DNA from: Epiperipatus broadwayi
Lineage: Eukaryota > Onychophora > Udeonychophora > Euonychophora > Peripatidae
Length of the DNA stretch: 64,000 nucleotides
Direction: 5' to 3'
Assembly (NCBI GenBank): GCA_028023455.1
Contig: JAQFVV010006203.1
Location: forward strand, 5,860,821 to 5,924,820
This document shows positions 10,898 through 21,290 of this stretch, in pieces. The translations under genes were made by a program, and so were the position numbers. Within the stretch, counting starts at the first letter, position 1. Every line of letters starts with the position of its first letter. The notes under the pieces were generated by a model. The model was not told where the DNA came from. It saw only the letters and a program-made list of their open reading frames with translations, and made no database searches.

Positions 10898-11866
10898 TAC
10901 AAAATTAACAAAGCGTATGACACACTTGAATGAGAAGCTATAAAGATACACAGAAATTATTACACGCTAAGCGCTTTCGAGGTCTTTTGCCTCATATTCA
11001 TAGCGGTACTGTGAGCTGCAGAACGAAAAAATAGGGCAAGGGAAACAAAACAGTATGCAAAGCATATGCAAATGAACTAGATAGTCCAACGTTTGGAGAT
11101 GTCAAAGCAGGTATCTCGTCTATTGATGGAGTTATTATTGCCATTAATAAAATATGCTTCTCTGATTTTCCGCTTGATGTCATTTTTCTCAATACAGACT
11201 ATTTTAGGGCTGGAAGGTTCAAACAAATGTCCTGTCTTCTTGGAATGCTCTAAAAATGCTGATGAATTATCATTGTTTTTCATGGCTCTATTATATGTAT
11301 ATCTGTGTTGTGCTGTCCTGTTGATTATGCCTGCCTTGGTTTCTCCAAAATAAATGGCCCGGCAACCAAGTTGTGGGCAAGCTATGCTGCAAATGACATG
11401 GGGAGTCTGAGAAGGTTCAATTTTGTCCTTAGAGTTATTGATTAGACGATTAGTGCATGGGGGTGTATGAAAGCTAATTTTAAATTTATTGGCCAAAACC
11501 TTGATTAATTGATAGTGGGGAAGAGTAATATATGGAAGTTTAATATTGTTTTTATTGTCAGTGATTTTCCTATAAAATTGTTTGATTTTATTGTTAATAG
11601 TGTTGAGTTTATAGCCTGCTTGTAGTAGGTCTTTGGTGTAAAGATGTATATTATTCTTTCTATCTGCCTCAAACTTGCACAGCTGCATATTTCTATATAA
11701 AAATGCTTGCAGGCCTGCCAATTTGTGAGAGCTTGGAGAGTTGGAGTGTGGGTGTATAAAGCCTCTGATTTCAAAGGGCTTTATTATCATTGAATAATTT
11801 ATACCTCTCTCATCGCGTGTTAACCTAAGGTCAAGGTAATTTAGACTTTGGAATGCGTCTTTATTT
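10898..11866 (-). mobile_element. 5'-truncated Penelope-like element (PLE) insertion
   Basis: The insert interrupts the TTAA-flanked element. On the left the host sequence ACATTTATTGTTATCATTTA breaks off near 10897, and TATATGTTAATAAAAAATAA resumes near 11867. An uninterrupted near-copy of that joint stands at 12278-12320 and acts as an internal empty site. The insert encodes the PLE C-terminus including a GIY-YIG endonuclease. The reverse-transcriptase core is absent, as expected for a 5'-truncated copy. Exact ends are uncertain by a few bases. Confidence 0.75.
11077..11865 (-). pseudogene. Penelope-like element C-terminal fragment: post-RT linker plus GIY-YIG endonuclease
   Basis: The frame is open without an ATG from about 11865 down to TAG at 11079-11077. 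It begins with NYLDLRLTRDERGINYSMII, the strand after the RT core in PLEs, then FIHPHSNSPSSHKLAGLQAF, the conserved H-x-x-S...P-S-x-x-K segment. The C-terminal 100 residues are a GIY-YIG nuclease: CPQLGCRAIYFGETKAGIIN, R-x-x-x-H (RTAQHRYTYN), SAFLEHSKKTGHLF, KRKIREAYFI and a final SKRW. The Arg and the EA of REA-type motifs are retained. No stop or frameshift breaks this part, so the insertion looks moderately young. Without RT it is not autonomous. Confidence 0.88.
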
Positions 11867-11943
11867 TATATATGTTAATAAAAAATAAGTATTTACAAAA
11901 AGTACGATGCTGATATTTTTTATTTTAGCATTACAAACAACAG

Positions 11944-11969
11944 AACCCTAACCCTAAACCTAACCCTAC
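11944..11969 (-). repeat. Short interstitial telomeric repeat (CCCTAA)n
   Basis: AACCCTAACCCTAAACCTAA followed by CCCTA is four units of the animal telomere repeat (TTAGGG on the minus strand) with one drifted unit. It sits about 80 bases from the truncated 5' end of the Penelope-like element, inside the TTAA-flanked element. Confidence 0.85.
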
Positions 11970-12460
11970 TTTTACTTTTTGTTGTGATTCTATTTGAAGT
12001 AAAAAATAGCGGTAATATCTGTTTGTCTGTAAAAAATAAAAATGTAAAACAAAGACTAAAAAAGTAAAAAATAGCGGTAACACAATAATATCTGTTTGTC
12101 TGTAAAATTTAAAAGGAAGACTAAGAAATTTTACTTTTTATTCCAATTATGAGTCTTTAAACAACAACAACAAAAAAAGCCGTAACCCCACTAAAAAAAT
12201 ATCCGATAGAAAATTGTTTTTTCTAATAAAGCAAAATAAAAAACAAGAATCAAATTGGAATTTGTTGACTTTATTTTACATTTATTGTTATCATTTAATT
12301 TGTATATGTTAATAAAAAATAATATTTAAAAAAGACAATTTTTTTTTTTCGCATTACAAAAAACACATCAAAATGATTAAAATCAACGGCCTGGGAATGT
12401 TCATATTTTATAGTTTTAGCAAGAAAACGGCGTCTTTATCTATAATACTAGCACCCTTAA

Positions 12461-13040
12461 TGTTTACATCTGCTCTTTGTGACATCAAGTATTCTTGCTA
12501 AGAATATTTTATACTCTGTCGATTTTCCTTTTGCCACTTTATAGAATGCATAGGAAATGTGTGAAAATTGAAGCATTTCATACTTGGGTGTCCTATTTTT
12601 GACATTGTATAAAATTCCAAATTTTTCACAATTTCCAATGTCTGATTTTCACAATTTCCAATAATATATGTATCATCAAAATTGTATTTCATATTAAGCT
12701 CAATAGAGATCACCTCTATGCCTTGGCAAATGTGCACACATACACCTATATATTTATACCACATAATATAGTGCTTGTATGAATAAAATTTAGAGAAAAT
12801 ATAAATTAAATATTATATGCATATTCTTTACTTGTAATTAATAAAATGCAATTGTCCAATAAAATCTAACAGAATTTGTCACAAACTATTTAGAAACAAA
12901 ATGATATAACTTACTAAAGAGAACTTTCCTAGCTGCAGAATGAGTCGACCAATTCTGTTCTTTTTGACTAGCTATTTAACAAATAAAATATAAAATATTA
13001 ACTAAAAATAAATAAATAAATTTATTATTTATACATATAA
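12461..13040. other. AT-rich intron, nothing assigned
   Basis: The open frame at 12498-12764 (minus) looks random. A short TTTCACAATTTCCAAT duplication near 12620-12660 is the only structure noticed. Confidence 0.45.
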
Positions 13041-13044
13041 ATAA

Positions 13045-13125
13045 TATAAGATATTGGTAGTATAATGGTTATATAACTATACATCATATCTCTAACCTAA
13101 AGTTCAAATCTGAATGATTTGAAAT
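13045..13125 (+). repeat. tRNA-derived sequence (decayed tRNA or SINE head)
   Basis: GGTAGTATAATGGTTATATA resembles an Asp/Val-type tRNA A-box and D-arm. AAAGTTCAAATCTGAAT, about 30 bases later, resembles a B-box. Stem pairing is poor, so this is not called as a functional tRNA. Confidence 0.45.
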
Positions 13126-14447
13126 TTTTTTCATATGACTAAAATTTTCCACGTAAGCTTAGAATTTTTTTAACTAGTTATCACAAAACCAATAAACTAG
13201 ACGATCTATTATTGTTAGTAAATAGGCATTTATTAATTCTTAGAAAACATAAAAAGGTTTCCAAAAGAAAGGTAACTAGATCATCTTCTTCAAGTCTTTC
13301 CATTCCTTACCCTATTTTTCAAACACTCCTACTTAGAATAGCTGACAAGCAAAAAATTATATTACAGAATAACCAAATCCTTAAATTTCAAATGCCGAAA
13401 GGATAATTTATTAGAATATTTTTCTATTATGATAAATAAATAAAAATTGTAATATCACTATAGTGAAAACAGATTTTCTTATTTTTACGGTAATTAAAAG
13501 TGATTTATTAATAATATTAAAAAACATTAATTAAATATAATTTTAAATTCTAGTGACAAGAGAGTTTTATTTTTTAGAAATTTAAATTAATTCATTTTAT
13601 GTATTTTTAAACCTTTAAGAAATAAAATTTCTTTAAATAAAACAAGTTTTCTTATCCATTATCAATAGAAATCATCATAATATTTAATTTGGCTATTTTA
13701 CAGGGATGTTAAATGATATGTGCTTTATTTCTAATTATTAATAACTTTCAAAAATATTAAATAAATACTATTTTTAATCTTAATTATCCATAATCTAAAA
13801 TCATATTTTAAACCTTTAAGAAGTCACACTTTTTAAAATAAAACAAAACTTTTATTAAAAAAAAATCATTTAAGCTAATTAATTATCTTAAGTTAAAAAA
13901 TAAAATATTAATTTAGTTTTCTCTTTAAATTAAGATATTGAAATTAATCAGCTAAGGTGATTATAGTGAATATAAAAAAAACGTTTATTTAAAGGGATGA
14001 CACTTTTTAAAAGCTTAAAATTCTAATGTTATTAAATGTGTCATTAAAATTAAAAATATTAATTTAATACTTTGGAATGTTATTAATAAATTAGAAGTAA
14101 GACATATCAGTTGTCCATCACTACAGTTAAAGCAAACAGCTAAAATTATTTATACAGATAATAAATAATAAAAAGATTAAAATATATAAAAGAAATTAAT
14201 TTATAGGTCTTTTTTAAATAAAAAAAATATAATTTTATTAACTCTAAAATTACATTAAAATTAAAGTATTTATTTAATATTTGTGATTGTTATTAATAAG
14301 TTAAAAATAAGGCTATTGCTATAAAGTAATTGAATGGTTAGTGCTTGTTTATTTAGTGTGTAATAGGGTGTTGAACTCTAGAGTTCTAGACCATTCAATC
14401 CTTATTATTAATGGATAATTAATTGCTCAAAACAGAAATGATAAATT
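13126..14447. other. Extremely AT-rich intron
   Basis: Long runs of A and T with no credible coding frame. The frame at 13212-13406 is unsupported. Confidence 0.5.
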
Positions 14448-14512
14448 AAGATTTGAATCAAGAACCTTTAGCTCTCAAATCACACTATCTTTATACCAAA
14501 TTGCCCATAACA
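14448..14512 (-). repeat. tRNA-derived sequence
   Basis: The minus strand reads GGCAATTTGGTATAAAGATA (A-box-like) and ends with GGTTCTTGATTCAAATCTTA (B-box-like). The spacing is about that of a tRNA, but pairing is degraded. Confidence 0.45.
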
Positions 14513-15578
14513 ACCGCTATAATAACTTCTATTGATAAACAACAAAAAAAGAAATGACAAATTAATTTATATTTTAAAGAAACTGGTATTATCATAAAAA
14601 TTAAAAATAGTACATTAAAAGTTAAAATCATTTTTAATTAATAAATAAAAATTAAGCTAACATCATTTGTCATGCTGTAAAATAGTCATTTCAATCTAAT
14701 ATTATAATTTTTATTTATTTACCACAATAGAAAAACCCTTTTATAAATTAATCTTCAGGTCATAAGATATTTAGTGGATTTATTGATCTGCCCTCTAGAA
14801 GCTTCTCTTTTTTTGTCAGTAATTTGGGATAAGCACATTTAAAATAACCATCTTTTTTCTTTTTCTATCTCCTTTATCAACAAGTCTCTTCCAATATTTA
14901 TATAAAAATTCCAATTCATTTTAATCTTTTAACTTTCTATGTTTTTTTTAAATCCCTCTTTTCCATTCTTCTTCAAATCTAAAATTCTAGTCTTGAACTA
15001 TTCATTTTTTTGTTGTTGCCATTGTTATTATTGTGCTTTTCTGCATAAAGCTATATTTTACTTTAAACAAAAAATTTAAGGAACATTTTTTAAAAAAATA
15101 CAACTTCAACAGACAATAAAATAATATTTTATCTTTCATAAATGTCTATTTATTCACTGAATTTTTTATTTTAACTTTTTTTATGGTTATATTCTATCAT
15201 TATCTAAATAATTTCACAAAATTTACAAGTATCTTCTTTTATTCTCTCTCTATACTTTTATTGCTTTTGTATTAAATGTATGTTTTTCATCCCCAAAATC
15301 CATTCTCTCTACTTTATATTTTATTAACTTTGTACACTATTCAAGTAATGACAGACTATCTGCATATTTAATTCAGTGAACATTACTTTCATTAATATTA
15401 ACTTCAATTTTTCAAATAACAATTCAACTAAAAATAATATTAAACAAAAATGAAAATGGATATTGTTTTATTAATATATATATATATATAAATTTTCTAA
15501 CAATCATATCTTTTATCATCTATGCCTTTCTCTTTGAAATGTTAATCAAAAAACTTAGTGCTCAGTGAAGCAAAAACT
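14513..15578. other. AT-rich intron, pyrimidine-rich on the plus strand, no gene
   Basis: The plus strand is T- and C-rich with many short CTTTTTCT runs. No exon with both splice sites could be found. Confidence 0.45.
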
Positions 15579-15841
15579 AATTCTTTGCCTCTTTCTACAT
15601 ATCTCTCTTAATAATAGTTCTCATCACTCTAATTATAGCCCTGTTCTTCTAATTTTTGTCAGTACATGCATATGCATGATAATATATAAACATATATATA
15701 GAAGCAATTCTTTGCCTCTTTCTACATATCTCTCTTAATAGTTCTCATCACTTTAATTATAGCCCTGTTCTTCTAATTTTTGTCAGTACATGCATATGCA
15801 TGACAACATGTAAATATGTAAACATATATATGTATAGAAGT
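15579..15841 (+). repeat. Tandem duplication, two units of about 127 bp
   Basis: The unit starting AATTCTTTGCCTCTTTCTAC at 15579 is repeated at 15706 with few changes, through ATAGCCCTGTTCTTCTAATT and GTACATGCATATGCATGA. The low divergence suggests a recent local duplication. Confidence 0.9.
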
Positions 15842-16186
15842 AATTCTTTTCACCCTACTCCAGGGTCATCAATTGTAAGTTGAGTAATCAATAGATACTA
15901 AATGGTAGTACTAATATATACACAATTATTATTTTTCTAGCCATATTTCCAGACTGATGTTGGCTTATGATTTTATCAGTAAAGAGTTTGGACCTAATAC
16001 AATTTACCATAAATTATAATTGAATGCAGAGAATATGATTCTAATAACATATGCAAATAGCAGTTATGATATGTTTATTGGGTTTTATATATCCACAAAT
16101 ACACACTGGCAATTTAAAAATTTATTAACTAAATATAATAAAAATAATTACGTATTTAGTTAAATTATACAAGCTAAAACTAATAC

Positions 16187-16366
16187 CATAAGTAACTTTT
16201 TTAGATGCTATTGTTTCTTGAAGCTCTGTTTGGACTTCCTTCATTACTACATCTGAAATGATTTGTTCAGGTGTATCAAAACTAATGGTTTCTTCTAAAA
16301 CTTCTGGTTCAACTATGACTGGAGCAGAAACTTGAGGTAAATCAGATATAATTACAGGTTTCATTT
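16187..16366 (-). CDS. Internal exon of the same large gene (60 codons)
   Basis: The acceptor is TTTACAG (AG at 16368-16367) and the donor is TATG|GTATTA (GT at 16186-16185). The exon is exactly 180 bases and phase 1 at both ends. The peptide starts MKPVIISDLPQVSAPVIVEP and continues EVLEETISFDTPEQ to ETIASKKVTY. It is acidic, Pro/Val/Glu-rich and probably disordered, without a recognisable domain. An alternative donor, AAA|GTTACT at 16197, would give phase 0 and break the pattern shared by all other exons, so the downstream donor is preferred. It lies 1.1 kb after the exon at 17500-17835. Confidence 0.75.
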
Positions 16367-17499
16367 CTGTAAATATATATATACACAATATTATACTAAT
16401 TTACTTTACAAGCAATGTATTTTTAGTAAATACCTATTTACAATAACTACTTTTTTAAAAAATTAAATATAGAAATAATTATCAACCATTTTTATGTTAC
16501 AAATTATTATAATTCTTTTAACCTTATAGACTTTAAATTCATGAAAAATCAATTATAACTATAATTCTTTACATAACAGGAGTAATAATCTTTCTTTTTT
16601 ATTATTATTAATCATTCACTTTCTTTAATTGTATTTGATCTTATATTTCTGGATACCATAATCAATATTCAAGCAATTCAAACATACAGTTATAAACATT
16701 GCAAAAAATATAATATGCATTTTAATCATCAAGGCAAGCTAAGCATACCTTCTAAATATTATATATCATTATTCATCTTACAAGATATTACATTTTTACA
16801 AACACTTATTTAAGACAATCACTTTCTTTTTAAATAAATAATTATTAATCACTTTTTATTTAAAGATTGTATTTACCCACCTAAGATTCAATACATATCG
16901 AGTCATTTTTCACATAAGTCAATACGTCTGTTTACATAATTTTTATTGTATGTGGATATACTGTCTGGAAATTGAAATTACTGTAAATTAGTCAATGAAA
17001 TCAGAATTATTTTTACTAGTAGTTTTTGCTTTTTTTATGGTAATGACATACGAAGATTATGATGAACATTTTTAATTTCTTTCTAAACAAACATTATAAA
17101 GAAGATGTAACTAAAAGATTTTAAAAATTAAAATCTCTTTTTCTTTTTTTAAAAATAAAAATAACTGTGTTTCATTTTTTTCTTAATTGTTCTATTTATA
17201 AAATAGTTCACTTTTCTATCTGGAAATCAAAAGCACGATTAGTTATTAAAACTTTGAATTATATGCAAATACATTGACTAAAAACTTTAATTTGCAAAGC
17301 AATTAATACGTATCTAATAATATTCACCTTTAAAGTAAATTTCAATAACGAATGTTTTTGCATTCTCATTATAGTTTTAATGAAGGTAAAAAAAAAATTA
17401 TTAGCAGATAGCTTGAAGTATTTTTTTGCTATTTAATCATAGTATCTAAATTCAATATGTAGATAATTAAAAATTATAATGAATAAAATAAATTATTAC
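16367..17499. other. Intron between two called exons
   Basis: This 1.13-kb AT-rich intron on the minus strand separates the exons at 17500-17835 and 16187-16366. No embedded element was recognised. Confidence 0.6.
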
Positions 17500-17835
17500 C
17501 AAAAGACACCCTTCTTCTGGACAATTGTTTTTTTATATCTTCTTCAGTAGTTTCAGAAACCCTGTATTCGTTTATAGCTTTAACATCTTTCCTCCATGAG
17601 ATGGCTTCTGGTTCCATTTCTATATTTTTTACTAATATAGATTTTAACTGCGGTCTTTCCTCTTGAACCTCAACTTGTTTTTGGACTTGAGTTTCATAAG
17701 AGGATAAAGAAGAAGCAGATTTTTCAAACTGAAAATTTTCATGAATGGTTGCTGAGATTTGAGTAGAATGATCCTGTTGACTAGTATATAGATGTGGCTC
17801 TGATAAAACAATCTTAGGTGACTTAACAAAGGGAA
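17500..17835 (-). CDS. Internal exon of the same large gene (112 codons) ending in RRRVSF
   Basis: The acceptor is TTTTTTTTAG-type (AG at 17837-17836) and the donor is TTTTG|GTAATA (GT at 17499-17498). The exon is 336 bases, phase 1 at both ends, and fully open. The peptide begins PFVKSPKIVLSEPHLYTSQQ, has a Ser/Gln-rich middle, then KSILVKNIEMEPEAISWRKD and EYRVSETTEED, ending KKQLSRRRVSF before the split codon. EPEAISWRKDV matches the E-P...W-K/R pattern of sibling exons. RRVS is a basophilic (PKA-type) phosphosite consensus, and RVSF is an RVxF protein-phosphatase-1 docking consensus. Both are predictions from short motifs. No ATG starts this frame, so ATG-based gene calling would miss it. 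Confidence 0.8.
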
Positions 17836-19774
17836 CTAAAAAAATAATACAATAAATATAAATGTATTAACATGTGCTGAATTTTCTAACTAAAGAAAGG
17901 TTGAGAAAACTACTTAGAGTATTACAACCAAATGACATTGGATCATTTGTTGATAGGAGTTTGCTTTGTTTACAATTATCTAACATCTACATGTTTGGAA
18001 CTATATCATAAATTTTAAAAAGTTCTTTACAGTGAGTTGTAAAAGTAAATGAGCAAAGATCATACATTGCAAATAAACAAACATGTTTATTTTAAATATG
18101 CTTAGAAAGACTATACAATAATCATTTTTACTCCCCAAACTCATTGCTAGCTGAAATGTATATAAAATATGTGGAATGACCCATAGCTATGTTATTCTAG
18201 CCCCATTCCTTTAAATAAAGAAAGATGAAATTTTAGCACTACACTTGAATTTTAATATATATTAAACATTGCACCTTAACACTGACAAGGCCTTCCTTTA
18301 AGATGTTGTATATATTTCACATTGCACCTTAACACTGAAGAGATTTTCCTTTTCAGTGTTGTGATAGTTGTTTTAATGTAATGGATCATACATTTAATCC
18401 TGGAAGAGTAATCTTTAGTAGTTTTATAGATCATGCCATCTTGTTCATGGTTGTCCATAAGATCTCATATAAATGAAAATTGTAAATTCGGGTTTTGAAG
18501 TGTAGTTTTTAAGATACAGTCATTAGTGAGACTGATAATCAGTTCAATAGTCACACAATTTGTTGGATAATGTAATGTATCTTCATGTACTGCTGCGATG
18601 GGTCTTCGTGGTGCACTCTGGCCATGTCCGGATTATACCATCATTAATTCTGCCTGTTATGATCCAGGTGGACTTTTCAGTTACAATATATATAAAGTAA
18701 AAGAAAGGTAGAAATAAGCACAGGCAAAAATTTTGTAGATATTTTTCTACATTTTCCTAGAATAAGTAAAAGATTAAATAATTATGAATTTAAAATAGAA
18801 TTTTATTATAATTTAAACAGTTAACAAGGTCTAATAAATATTATTTGTAATTCTGATTTTGAATTTAAAAACAAATATGGTGTTTCTGAAAATTTTAATT
18901 AATTGGTAAATTTCTCTATCCAAATAAAAACGTATATCATACTTTGATAAAAATTTCAAACTTGTTTTCAAAAGAGATTAGAAAGATAAAAAACTGTTCT
19001 CAATTAAGGTGTTTTTATCACTTCCAAATGATTCTATAAAAGGGCTGATAAAAAAATATCAGTTCAGTCTGGTTTATATTTTTGAGATGAAACTGGCTAA
19101 TAGCTACTGCAAAGTTTGGCTAAAATATTTTGTTAAGTATCTATATGCAGAGAAGAAAAGATAAACATATATATAGCTGGTGAGTTAGTTTTAAATCCTT
19201 AAAATTACTTTTAAAATTATAATTTAATAACTTAAAATAAAACAAGTAATAATTTGCTTGAGTCAAATGTCTAAAAGAAAGGATCAATCCAAAGATGATT
19301 TGATATATATATTTTTACAAAATTGTTTTTAGTAATTCCTTAAAAAAATGTCATTAAAAAATATAACTTAAAACGCAAATAATATTGCTTGAATTATAAT
19401 TAAGAGTCAAGAATAATTCATTGACCATCATATTTTAGACTATGAAAGAAAAGGAAACAGTTTAAATTTAAAGAACTATTATCTAACTGTCAAAAAAAAA
19501 AGTTGATAGTATATATATATATTTTTTAAAAAAAGAAAGAAAAGTAATTAATAAAGAGAACTTATTACAAAATAACGAATGAAATTTATATATTTTCAAC
19601 AAAGAATAAATGTGAAAATAATTTTTAATAATTATATCAATTAGAATATGACAATTAAATAGATTCATTGTATATGATAATATGTGCATAGATTATATAT
19701 ATATAAATAACTACAACCATTAAATGTCTGTATTTTTAAATCATATAATAATAATTCAAACAAATATATTTAAC
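17836..19774. other. Intron; GC-richer patch at about 18240-18680
   Basis: Mostly AT-rich intron. Between 18260 and 18350, CATTGCACCTTAACACTGA occurs twice about 60 bases apart. The stretch to 18680 (including ATGGGTCTTCGTGGTGCACT) is richer in GC than its surroundings, so it is probably an unnamed transposon fragment. The frame at 18276-18458 is not convincing as a gene. Confidence 0.4.
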
Positions 19775-19934
19775 ACAGTATTCAAAATTAAATAATATAT
19801 TCTTTACTAGAAGTACTTTCAATTGTTTCACTGACAATCTTTATCAACTGTTAATTAACAGTTGATAAAGATTGTCAGTGAAACAATTGAAAGTACTTCT
19901 AGTAAAGAATATATTATTTAATTTTGAATACTGT
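19775..19934. repeat. Perfect 160-bp palindrome without spacer
   Basis: The two 80-base arms meet at TTAATTAA (19851-19858). Every base from ACAGTATTCAAAATTAAATA inward matches its partner, and the symmetry first fails at 19774/19935. A perfect, spacerless palindrome this long is rare. It can be a recent foldback insertion, a hairpin-mediated duplication, or an assembly artefact. Confidence 0.95.
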
Positions 19935-20239
19935 ATTATATATATATATATATTGTAAATGAACCCATTAAGAGATATTAAAAACCACAATAAAACAAAC
20001 TGAATTTTGTTTTTATATTAATCCACACCTATAGAAAAACTTTAATCATTTATTCTATTTTTTATATAATTTAAGATTTTGATAATTATTTTGTAACAAG
20101 TCAAATGTGTTCAGAAATTACACGCATACACATGTATGTGGGTATATATAGATCAATGCTTGTCAAGTATAATACATATGTAAATTTTAATCCTTTTTTT
20201 TAGTATTAAATCTTAATTCAAAAATATTCATTTTATATT

Positions 20240-21290
20240 AAGCCACATGTGCTGTCTGGTTTTAAATAAACCTATTGGAACATATATGTACATTAATGTA
20301 ATAACTTGAATTGTGTATATTATTCATGTAAATCATAATATGATTTTTTAATTATTTTATATTAATCAAAATCAGAAGGCTTCTAATTGTAGAACCATAT
20401 TCTAGAGACCTTAATTTCAATTTTTTTATATTGTTATTAATAAACATGAATTTAATTGTTAAAAATTGTATTAAATCATCATTTCTTGGTCACCATAACA
20501 ATTGTAGACTTTGTGTTCTTCTGAGCTAGATTTATGTATAACGGTTAATATATGAATGGAGATGTTATATTTAGTGTATGGGTATGATGATGATGATTCC
20601 TAGGTTAGTGTGAAGATGATATTCTTCATAATCTATGCACTACATTTTATTTAGTTTGGTCTCTATTAGAAATTAAGTTTATAGTTGGCCAGTACATTAA
20701 TGGTATTAAATGTCCAGACCATTGATGATGGTCTGCATGTCTTAATTTCCCAGCATTATTGTTTTTCTAGTTATATATTCTTATGAATGAGCACTTAGTT
20801 TGTGCTTCCAAATTATATTTAAATAATTGCCCAAGTTGACAAAGGCTAAACAGTTGGCCTGGTCAACAGATGACTCATTTTCAATCCAGTCACCAGATTG
20901 ACTGTTGATTTATTGCAATGATTTATTTTTGATTGCTAATCATTCATGATGATGAATAACCTGAGTTATAATTACTTTACTTATTGATAATGCTGGTTGA
21001 TATATGTTGATGATACTTATAGTTGCTCTAAGGAGTTAAATGACGTCTTCTGAAGAGTAGATGGTTAATCTCGTAGAGATCATATGATCTCATGCGCTTG
21101 AATATATAAAATTACTTACTTATATTATTTTTAGATATTAAACATTACTTTAATATCAACTGTTTCATTACATTAATATCTTTTACTTTAATATCTTACT
21201 TTTATCTTATAACTTAAATATTATTCTTGTTCATTATATTTATTTTGAACTGGGGTTGATGATGATTTTCCAAAAAAAACACTACAGGGG
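20240..21290 (+). repeat. Dispersed repeat of about 1 kb, copy 2 (inverted relative to 7370-8310)
   Basis: It is collinear in reverse complement with 7370-8310: CTATTGGAACATATATGTAC, ATGCACTACATTTTATTTAG, TCTCTATTAGAAATTAAGTT, AGATTGACTGTTGATTTATT, AGTTGCTCTAAGGAG, TTTTGAACTGGGGTTGATGA. Both copies are non-coding. The shared length points to a transposable-element family with moderate age. Confidence 0.75.

Larger units (their letters stand above)
10181..12456. mobile_element. TTAA-flanked composite DNA element (possibly piggyBac-like) with a nested retroelement
   Basis: TTAA stands at 10177-10180 and again at 12457-12460. Just inside, the left end reads CTAGTCTTATAGCTAAAGAC, then GTTTTCATGCTAAAACA. 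The reverse complement of the right end reads CTAGTATTATAGATAAAGAC, then GTTTTCTTGCTAAAACT. These are imperfect terminal inverted repeats, GC-richer than the surroundings. The interior repeats GAAGTAAAAAATAGCG three times (near 10672, 11995 and 12062). It holds no transposase that I can see, apart from the inserted Penelope-like element. TTAA duplication is typical of piggyBac elements, but the termini do not match a consensus I can name. Confidence 0.6.

Noticed and set aside
16187-16200. Alternative donor AAA|GTTACT for the exon at 16187-16366
   Set aside because: It would end in phase 0, unlike all other exons. The downstream TATG|GTATTA keeps the symmetry, although transcript data are needed to decide.
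17644-17829. A 61-residue minus-strand frame rich in Leu and Ser
   Set aside because: It overlaps the real exon in a different phase. The splice-bounded phase-1 frame explains the region better.
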